A DNA stretch of 30,025 nucleotides. Source: Phlegmacium glaucopus (taxonomy: Eukaryota; Basidiomycota; Agaricomycetes; Agaricales; Cortinariaceae). The notes beneath the pieces are model-generated. The model was given only the letters and a program-made list of their open reading frames with translations. It was not told the DNA's origin and did not search any database. Both the position numbers and the translations under genes were made by a program. Shown here one piece after another: positions 22,081 through 30,025 of the stretch (positions are counted from its first letter, which is position 1; the number at the start of each line of letters is the position of its first letter). The stretch spans positions 1 to 30,025 of the forward strand of contig MU130446.1 in NCBI GenBank assembly GCA_015039465.1. The letters run 5' to 3'.

Positions 22081-23663
22081 CTAACCTTGACTGCGACTCT
22101 CAAGTTTGCGCAGAATCTGATTCTGCACAACAATCAAAAGGGCGTAGAGAGTTTCAATTCGCTATATATGTGATCAGGGATCGTTAGTTGACAGATAGAA
22201 TCCAAATGATGTGAAAAATTTTGCTAACCGGAATATCCACATTAAACTCTTTCGCCATCCGGACGACTTCGCCAAGAATAACTTCCACTTCAATTGGTTG
22301 ATCCCTTTCTGCATCGACAAGCATGCTGGGGACATGAGTACTAGAAGCCTTGGAACTTATGAGCTGAGCGTCGTCGAGGACGGCCATGACGGCGGATGAG
22401 GGAAGACCGTCCGGCGTGTTTGGAAATCCAAGCGCGCGGCCTATAGAATAAATCATGGATTACGTGAGGCTACATGATACGACAAACGTATGGAAGCCTC
22501 TTACCCAAAGTAACAAGCTCGATAAGGATTGCTTTGATTGAAGGAATCGTAAAAGTCGAAATTAGATCCGCTGTGGTCGGCGATACATATGGGCTGTATA
22601 ATGTTGATGAATCGGTCGGAGGAGGGCGAAAAATCGCTGGAAGAGTACAACTATATAAAGCATAATGTTAGGGGGTATGAGGAGTAAACACGCCGCTTGA
22701 CTGACCGAGTAAGTGTTGCGAATGACGAGAAAGCAACATTCCAAGAGTTCTTTGCAAACTTCATTCGTTGAATTTCAGGAACAATCCTGACATCGCTCCC
22801 TCCTGTCTCTAGAATATTTCCGAAATCTTGCAATAATTGGGACTCCTCTGGAGTGTTCATAGTTGTGGTGTAATCTTTATATCGATATACCCCAAGAATA
22901 ACTCGGTCCTGAGAAGAATATTAGCACTTCCAAATTATCTGTTTTCAATTAATCATGAAGGCTTGCATAATCGCCATGTTCCACAATATTAACAGGACTC
23001 AGGATATTGGTCAGAATCCAGATGGCAGCACTTAGAATGCGTGGAGTCCCGTTTCCGATTTCTTTAAGAGCAAGGTAGAGGTCGATCTCTACATTGAGGC
23101 CATTCTGCAACAATACGTATGTCGGTTGAGCAAAATTTTGGGTATATGGAGGGGAAAGGAGCGGCTCGAGAATCTTGCTTGTTTTGTTGAGCTCTGGGAT
23201 AGCTTTGGTGGTGACTATGACATATGAATACTGTTTATCTGCAGCCTCTACAACTGATCTGCATACTAGGAGTGTTTTAAAAAAAATTAGCGCCGAAAAT
23301 CTCAATGAGATAGAAGGCTGACATCGATCGGGTTTCCATCCATTGATTTCACCATACTTTTGACTTTGAAAAGAAATACCTTCGTCTGTCAAAACCAAGA
23401 AACAAATATGATCAAGGCCATCTGAGAGAGCATTAGGAGAATTAACGAACTGTTCACGATATCGTAGTTACTTCTAGCAACTACTGTTACATGGACCAGA
23501 CCGCTTTTCTTCAAAATAAGAGAGTCTGGGTTGAAGTCCTGTCATCTTGTGTGTTTCTAGAACGCTGTCAACAATCGAACTTGGGCTCACAGATCGCGCC
23601 AACAGCACCGAAACCGACAAGAAGAACATCCTTTAAATGAGTGGTAACACCAGTGGCAGACAT
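22081..23663 (-). CDS. ketopantoate reductase family protein (ApbA/PanE type)
   Basis: An NADPH-dependent 2-dehydropantoate 2-reductase-like oxidoreductase; true ketopantoate reductases act in pantothenate/CoA synthesis, but fungi carry many paralogues of unknown substrate. The start is MSATGVTTHLK (23661-23663). A dinucleotide-binding glycine motif VLLVGFGAVGAI follows at once and is spliced to YSLILKKSGLVHVTVVARSN. Next come VIVTTKAIPEL, YVLLQNGLNVE, IVEHGDY spliced to DRVILGVYR, MKFAKNSWNVAFSS (C-terminal domain helix with the family's KxxxN), and PSMLVDAERDQPIEVEVILG. The last exon ends at TAG 22081-22083 (IETLYALLIVVQNQ). About eight exons. The intron at 22909-22966 begins GC (TAT|GCAAGC). 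The last intron begins GTTAGC. No lesion is seen. Confidence 0.88.
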
Positions 23664-23776
23664 GATCTGATGAAGTGAGATGAAATTTAAGCGACCCTGT
23701 TGTAACTTGTTGTTACCATTTTTGATGTACATGCGCGAAATCCTTATCTTATCGCACTGCTTGTTGATCTTATTTT

Positions 23777-23826
23777 GGTGGTAATAGTAAGAGCGACGGG
23801 GCCCCGTCGCTCTTACTATTACCACC
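23777..23826. repeat. perfect 50-bp palindrome
   Basis: Two 25-bp arms with no spacer. The left arm begins ggtggtaatagtaagagcga and ends cgggg at 23801; the right arm (23802-23826) is its exact reverse complement. The centre is ggggcccc. It lies 114 bp upstream of the reductase start codon. Confidence 0.95.
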
Positions 23827-24809
23827 CTTTATGTCAACAATGGACCATGGATACACACACACGAGAACGACTCGGAAGGCCTCACCAGCTTAAAACTCTC
23901 AGAAGTCCATGTCTCTGACCCACAAGAACCCTCAGCCCATCGATATCCCTGACCCACTCTTCAAAGGTAGATCAGAGGGTTGTGGACGGCTTTTTTCTAC
24001 AAAACTGCTCACGGAATTTACATAACTATGATTTACTTTCGGAAGGGCACGGGACATTCCCTCGAGTCCTACAAGGCCTAACGCTTTGTAGCCCAAGGAA
24101 CTTCTCCCGGTTGATAATCGCATGCGTGAAGGCATGGACGGAGAGCACTGACGATATCGACGGGTCCTTTATACCAGTTCTCTTAACTCGCCGTTTCCCC
24201 TCTGTTCTAGTTGGGAAAAATAGAGGATGATGATTTCGTTCATCTGGTCGTCACCGTGCTATTTGAGGATTACTTTGACATTGCCACAGGCTATCATAAA
24301 ATACTTTTGATATCTAGGAAGATCGCTATTCGAAGGAAGGAGTATATCCACCTACAATCTGACCTAAATGAAGCCATCTACGATGGACGACACCTCAGTT
24401 CTCAACAGTCTCCACCAGTTCAGATCTTCTACCCAACTTGTCGATAATCCTAATATCCAACCGAGCCATGATCATTGATGACCTAGTACAGGCTCAGCAG
24501 TTCATGATTATCGTCTCTGTCATCGGCACATTTGACCAAGCTAGAATTCAGCGGAAGCAGTTGTCGCAGTCCTGAAGGTTACTGGGGAACTACCGACGGG
24601 TCAACGCCAGTGCTCCAGGTGAAAGACATTCACATCTCGCGGACTTGTTGTATAGGAAGGAGAATTCAGGTCGCAAGATTATACGGTTCTATACATAAGA
24701 AACTCATAACGCTTGGATTTATGAGCGAGCTTTAGTACATATAAACCTGTACTGGTACTGGTACGTGACCTAGAACTACTTCGCTCCCAATTGAACTACA
24801 GAAAACCAA
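23827..24809. other. interval without a confident gene
   Basis: Several 60-80 codon frames exist on both strands (for example 23982-24230, 24211-24447 and 24532-24735 plus), but none shows a domain, consistent splicing or a continuing frame. The plus-strand pieces could be a decayed gene. Otherwise I see nothing interpretable apart from the palindrome just to the left. Confidence 0.4.
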
Positions 24810-27804
24810 TCAATATTCATCAACATCGGACAACGAAGCATATTCAGAAATTGACTGATCATCTTCATATTCTTGCACAACATCCCGCATCGCAAACTTC
24901 ATAATAGGTGTTATTGGGACCAACTTAGGTCCCACAACCTCCATGACCTCCTCATAGATATCACCACCATGCATGCCTTCGTTAACCGGAACCATCATCT
25001 CTTCATCATCATCAATAGGAGGTGGCGGACCAAGAACGGGAGAAATATTGCCCTCAGTGCTGACACCTACTCCAGCATTACCGCTATCTTGGGGTTGTAG
25101 AGGTATCGTCACAGGCGCAGCACCAGCAGATATGGGTATCGGCATCACCATACTTCTCACACGCACCTCCTCCCCCCCAACTTCCCTCGTAACCGTCTCC
25201 GTCCATCTTAAATCCAATACTCGGCCCTTGACCATCCCATCAACAGCCCTAACACCCAACTCCCGACACAAATGAAAATAAGGAAGGTATTGCGTCTCCG
25301 GAGCTGCTAGTCGACTCATGACTTTGAGTAATTGCATAGCCGAAAATTCTGGTGGTCCGTATGAGCTCATTGAAGAATGTTGATCGCCGTTGCTCGTCAT
25401 CGATCCAGGGCCCCCCTGTACACGTGGGTTCGTGAGGGGAGAGTATATTTTGAAACCTGCTGGACCGAGGTTGGGGTGCAGAGTGTCTGGATTGCTCAGG
25501 TTTGCGGTTCCTGGTGCTGTGTCACCGTCTACTTGCGGTCCTCCTGTGGGTGCTTGGGAGGAGTGAATGATTTGAAGATTGAGCAAGGCATGGGCTTGTA
25601 GGAAATGCGAGCTTTGCTTGACTGACAAACACCATCCCATAAATTAGCACAAAAGCCATGAAGACGATAAAACGGTGGCTTACTATCGAGAGTACCGTTT
25701 GAGTTTACTAAATGAGTATTATTAGCATAACGAGAAGGAGAAAGAAAAAGTTATCACAAACCATAATCGGTGATGTAATCATGCCAGTGTGCGAGTTTGC
25801 CACCAAAAGCTTCATAGATATTCTCAAAGATAAGGTTTCTCCGAAGTCGTTCGGGAACGCGGGGAATAATACGTTCGTGAAAGAATTTCCTCATCTCTGA
25901 TTTTGAGCAATCTCCAATGGTGATTATCTTGGTTTATTACGAAAAAGAAATCAATAAATGCGTTACAGTACATCGCAAAAAAGAACTGACCTTGCAATGC
26001 TGCATGACGTTGAGCTGCCTCAACCAGGTTTGATAGAAAGGGTCGCTCGTTGCGTGTATAACATGGCAAAGTCTGTCTTGTTTTGTGAGAACCAGCATAG
26101 AGTCCAGTAGACATTTCATCGTCTCAGTGGATTGGATGAGAGCAGGACTTGCATTATAATGATAAATAAAAAGAAGTAGAAAACAAGAGGGGAGGATACC
26201 CACAGTTTATGTGCTTCATCGAAGAAGATGACCTATCAGAGGTAATGATAAGTTAATTGAGCGAAAACGAATACATCACAATCCATACCGGCATTTTTTT
26301 CATAGGTTTCTCTTTCTGCTTTTCTTTTTGAACTTCGATGGTGTTGCTGCTCTCCACCCCACGAGTGTTTCTTGATGCCTCAGTCCGCGTTCGCGTTCCT
26401 TTACCCCGTCCCCAGCTTCTGAAGCCCCAACGCGATTTGGATTCGCCAGCGTCAACATTGGTATTGTCCTCGACACGTGTTTTGCTCGAGTTACGGGTGT
26501 CAGTCGATCCCTGCCTGCGCGACTGTTTGTTGTCTCCACTCAACCTGTGACTTTGGTCATCCGACAATGGAATGAATTCCCAGTATTTGAGAAGAGAACT
26601 CTATGACAATGAATGACATCAACGACTACAACTGACATATTTGAGACAGAGGGATATACCTGAAAGAGTTCCATGAGCCGGGCGACGTCGCTGGTTTTCA
26701 CGCTGCGTAGCTTCGAGTCGGCTGCATTGTTTTCCATGATTCGACGTTCGACATTGAGGCGATCATGCTACAGAATAGATTCAGCAACTGGCTAGAGTAC
26801 TTTTTTTTTCAAACCATAGGACCGACCTTGAAGCTCCAGGCTTCTTTCTCGAACCCCTCAAAACCTTTCATCTTGGTAGAAATTTCTTGGAAATATTGTT
26901 CCATCTGCTGGCTCAGACTCAGGTACAGACTGGTGAGATCTGCGAATCCTGCAATTCGTAGGTTGAAATGGAGGACATGATATTCTTCACGCGAGAGAAT
27001 TTCTCGTAACAGAGTGGTCTGAATATATATGTTTGATATAGAGATGAGGGATGGGAAAAAGAGACCCAACCTTTCCGACCGAACTGGCACCACAAATCAC
27101 GGTAAATGAAGGTTCGCCTTCCAAAGCGCGTTCAAGGGCCAGAATTTCAGCTTTCCGGGGAAAGAAACCAGGCAAACGTGAAAGGGTATGCTTCGTAGGG
27201 AGTTGAGAACGTTCTCGACTCTCGTTTATTTCTCTGCGCGCTTCGTCAAGCAGTTTCTTAGATTCTGTGAGAGAGCGTAGGGTTTCTGCAGGCTGGGCAT
27301 TTTCAAAAAAGAACAAAGTTTCGAATTAATTTCCTTGTTCTGTAACGTTTGAGGATATTGTGACCTTACATTTGTGAGAACTCCAATAATTTCCCCCATT
27401 CCGAAGAAATTTCGTTTGCGGGTATCAGGTGATATATAAGACGTTCTTCTACTAGGTATATTGCTTCGGAATAACCAATGCACGGAAGAGATATGGGAAC
27501 GTTGGGCCTGTGGTTTAGGTGGGGATTTGCGTAGTTTTCCGTTGCTTGGATTCATGAAGCGTTGATATACGAGGATGGAGGCACAGAAGACAACACTGAA
27601 AGGCCCTGAAGACGCCCTGCACAGTTGAAGGAGATTTGAACCCGGCCAAAAGTGATAAGTGAGCTTTGAGTGGATAGATAATTGTAGGCGAGGTATGAGC
27701 TGCAAGATATTGAAGAACTGGCCCCATGCGCTTTCCATACCGTTCATGTACCATGTCCGTGTTGCAGTGTGATATCGATCGTAACGTGTATCTACGCTTT
27801 CCAT
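24810..27804 (-). CDS. AAA/STAND-like ATPase, basidiomycete hypothetical protein
   Basis: A P-loop ATPase with unknown partner. The likely start is MESVDTRYDRYH (27802-27804); a frame upstream to 27837 lacks an ATG. The N-terminal about 170 residues include a hydrophobic patch (FSVVFCASILVYQRF), possibly a membrane or mitochondrial segment. Then comes FFPRKAEILALERAL and Walker A GASSVGK split by an intron from TTLLREILSREEYHVLHF, with AGFADLTSLYLSLSQQMEQ. A charged, low-complexity insert follows (26540-26320, S/R/K-rich). Walker B reads PV-IFFDEAHK across an intron near 26220-26300. A winged-helix-like part follows (LCHVIHATSDPFYQTWLRQL, KSEMRKFFHERIIP). The C-terminal exon (25630-24810) is proline-rich and ends in an acidic tail (DDDEEMMVPV, SLSDVDEY). 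The pattern fits the archaeal ATPase/Orc1-like AAA group. The gene appears intact with about nine exons. Confidence 0.75.
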
Positions 27805-29391
27805 GATGCCACCTGTGTACAAATGACCGCGAGGCAAAGTCGTGCATTCTCGATTGCACTACTGTCGCATGCCAATGACCTATAGAGTTGCCGATCATCA
27901 CGGTTTTGCCCCAGCGCTTCGTTCAAAGGCTAGTTAATATCAAAGGTCGGTGCATAGGTTAGAGAGATTGATGTGAGCTTTTCCGAAGTCTGGATCAGTT
28001 ATAAAATATTCAAGTCCAAATTTGTATCCAAACTATTTTCAAACATTTTCTATTTCTCCGGAATGCCCTGGATCTCCCGGGCACTGTATCTTTATGTCCG
28101 CCAAGTTGGCTAAAGCCCCAGAATCCGACTTATGAGGAGGACGGCGTTTTAGTTTCCGGGTTTTTGAACATCTATATTCGTCGGCAAACGCCGCAATAAT
28201 ATTTTATTCTAAGTGAACGCGAGAAACGAGGGTGATCATAGAATTTGGTCTATGTGGAGATAAGGATTGTGACGTGACCAGCTTCTCTGCTTCACGGCCA
28301 CAACCTTCAACATCGGACTGGATTTCCCTGCTCGTCATCTGAGCAGCTCATTCTTTTCACCCACCCATCCTCCACTCCCTTTTTCACAGCATTTTCTCCA
28401 CTACAATAATTCCCTTTCATTTTCCACTTTACCAATTTTTTCCGTGACTTGACGCAATCTGTCTTCAATTATTTCAGCTATCTTAGATTGCTATGCTGCT
28501 TGGGCCCTCCCACCCATCACAGCTCATCTTAGATTTGTTTTTCCATTGATCAGGACCCTTGTTTTGGTCAAAAACCCTTTGGGTTTTTGCCTGAACTATG
28601 CCCACATTTTCCCTTTCACTCTCACTGATCTCCTGGGTCAGTTCTTCCTCCTTCAATAACATAATGTTCAACTACATAGACCAATGTGTGTTACAGATTT
28701 GGCAGCTGAATGTGTGACAAACACTTGAAACATTGCTCACTCATTTTTGATATCATTTTGGATGATATTTTTTACAGTGTTGTTGACTTATACTAGGGGT
28801 CAGGTTGTCTATCATCTCACATGATACTCTTTTTCATTTATCTGTCACACTTTTCCTTTCTCATTCCTCAGTTGACTGAGGATGTATATTATTCTTTGAT
28901 TACTATGATAAATGTATATCTAACTTGTATCCTAGTATGTTCTTCATGTTCTAGGTAAATGTATAGTTGTCAACTATCACTTCCTGACACTGAGGACTAT
29001 GCTCTTTGTGTTCTAGATCTAAGACCAACAGGTTATGGGCCCTGGCTGGCTGTGACCTAGACCTTAGAGATGTATTTGGGAATGGCAACTCAAAAAATTT
29101 CTTCTCTTATAGTCCATTCAATTTTTGAGTGCACTTTTTCATTGTCCTCATCATGCCTGGAATTATCGTACATGTAATTTCTGCATGAATTTTTGTGCAT
29201 ATAATTGGCAAAAATGAACTTAGGCAATTGCACAGTGATATGATTTAAATCTGCATAAGCATGGTTTTTGAAAATTTATCTATTATTTCAGCATAAATAT
29301 TTATTAGTGCACCAATAACTGGCTAATTGTTACATTCTGTTATACGTGACTCCGGTCCAGCTCTGTAGGGCTGGGTTAGATTGCTATCGGG
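27805..29391. other. long gene-poor interval
   Basis: About 1.6 kb. The right end of the ATPase 5' region is included. From about 28300 to 28450 it is pyrimidine-rich on the plus strand. From 28680 to 29340 it is AT-rich with short open frames only. A minus frame at 28483-28671 is rich in E, K and Q but isolated and unrecognised. This could be decayed transposon DNA; no terminal repeat or protein domain proves it. Confidence 0.45.
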
Positions 29392-29573
29392 CTATGTTAG
29401 TAACGTGAGATTCGTTTGGGCTGCGCTGTGATGTTAGATACTTGAGTTACTAACTGTGATTTTGTCACGTGAGCGGCAAAAATAATCAAAAAATTGTCCG
29501 CGTTACTAACAGGTTAGTAACATAGTGAGAGAGGTATCTAACATGCTAGATACGTTATATTCATGCTAGATAC
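29392..29573. repeat. cluster of short direct and inverted repeats
   Basis: Contains gttactaac (29446-29454 and 29502-29510) and gttagtaac (29513-29521); the last two form a 9-bp inverted repeat with a 2-nt gap. It also contains ctatgttagtaac (29392-29404) facing gttagtaacatag (29513-29525); gttagatac (29433); and two direct copies of catgctagatac (29542-29553 and 29562-29573). The second copy touches the stop codon of the neighbouring ORF. The arrangement resembles sub-terminal repeats of a DNA transposon. Confidence 0.75.
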
Positions 29574-30025
29574 CTATGCTGCCTCGAGGAAGCTCGCCAC
29601 ACTCCACTCTCCAGGCTTTCCAACTGGTTTGCCTTGAAGAGGAGTTGTTTCTGTAACCAGTGATGCTCCGGGTCCGGCCTTATCAACATTTGATATGAGC
29701 GTCGTAAGTTTACTGTCACCGAGCTTCACATAGTAGGCAATGTTGAACTGAGTTGAGGACCGGAAAACCATTTCTTGTAAGTCAGCGTCAACATGGTCTG
29801 TTTCAGCAAGATCGTAAGGATCTGGGTTGTTGAACCACAGCTCTTCCATGGCTTCTGTATCCTGCGGCTCAACATTGTCGGAATTGAGAAGGTCCATCAG
29901 CAATGGAGCGGAATAGGTGGCAGGAGTTGAAGATGTGGATTTTGTGACTTTTGAAAGGTGAACACGAGCGGTATGGGTAGAACTACCATCCTCGAACCCA
30001 TTGACATAGTAATCATAAAGTTTAG
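29574..30025 (-). CDS. 3' end of an unrecognised ORF, runs off the right edge
   Basis: The frame is open on the minus strand from the window edge (YDYYVNGFEDGSSTHTARV) to the stop at 29574, about 150 codons, with no intron needed. The protein is acidic, with NSDNVEPQDTEAMEELWF, STQFNIAYYVKLGDSKL and the end SVASFLEAA. No known domain is recognised. The start is outside the window. Its stop abuts the repeat cluster at 29392-29573, so it may be the last gene of a transposon; this is inference. Confidence 0.55.
   Translation of the reverse strand, partial: KLYDYYVNGFEDGSSTHTARVHLSKVTKSTSSTPATYSAPLLMDLLNSDNVEPQDTEAMEELWFNNPDPYDLAETDHVDADLQEMVFRSSTQFNIAYYVKLGDSKLTTLISNVDKAGPGASLVTETTPLQGKPVGKPGEWSVASFLEAA

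Noticed and set aside
23932..24735. possible gene in overlapping plus and minus frames
   Set aside because: No frame continues through plausible splice sites and none resembles a known family, so I left the region unannotated.
27620..27660. tRNA T-loop-like text (minus strand GGGTTCAAATCTC)
   Set aside because: It lies inside the ATPase coding exon, and no matching acceptor stem or anticodon arm could be paired around it.
28483..28671. minus-strand 62-codon E/K/Q-rich ORF
   Set aside because: Isolated, with no domain and no splice-consistent neighbours; composition alone does not support a gene.

Overview
The window looks like nuclear DNA of a mushroom-forming basidiomycete (Agaricomycetes). 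Genes are cut by many 48-65 nt introns with GTATGT-like donors and CTAAY branch sites. The gene families present are a Helitron Rep protein, a C2-NACHT NLR, a QDE-2-like Argonaute, microsomal P450s and lineage-specific multi-exon proteins. I cannot name the species. All assignments come from reading translated frames; no search was run.

Layout, left to right. (1) 71-3628, minus: a decayed Helitron Rep-helicase reading frame with two in-frame stops and two single-base frameshifts; the helicase part lies off the left edge or is lost. (2) 3561-4815, minus: an unrecognised gene whose 3' two thirds is a sevenfold tandem array of exon+intron cassettes. Every exon is 51, 54 or 66 nt in a conserved phase, every intron keeps its splice signals, and the spliced model is 259 aa with a signal-peptide-like start. 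(3) about 5010-7082, minus: an NLR pseudogene that stops inside its Walker A motif and has a block from the later part of a NACHT domain inserted in its C2 domain. (4) 7286-10192 minus and 11064-12191 plus: a divergent pair of multi-exon genes of unknown function. The first is intact and carries SUMO-interaction-like motifs; the second has one in-frame stop. (5) 13670-15806, plus: a cytochrome P450 (506 aa model) with an 11-nt microexon carrying the haem cysteine and one intron that appears to start with GA. A degenerate second P450 follows at about 16640-17220. (6) 17747-21270, minus: an apparently complete Argonaute with an RGG-rich N terminus and two GC-AG introns. (7) 22081-23663, minus: a ketopantoate reductase family protein with one GC-AG intron. 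(8) 23777-23826: a perfect 50-bp palindrome. (9) 24810-27804, minus: an AAA/STAND-like ATPase. (10) 27805-29573: gene-poor, AT-rich DNA ending in a dense cluster of short repeats. (11) 29574-30025, minus: the 3' end of an ORF that leaves the window.

The left third and the right end are transposon- and pseudogene-rich. The middle (13.6-27.8 kb) holds intact genes. I see no evidence that these genes form one pathway; the Argonaute is the clear RNA-silencing component and is probably independent of its neighbours. The most unusual features are the tandem exon array, the rearranged NLR, and the run of non-canonical splice donors in three adjacent genes.
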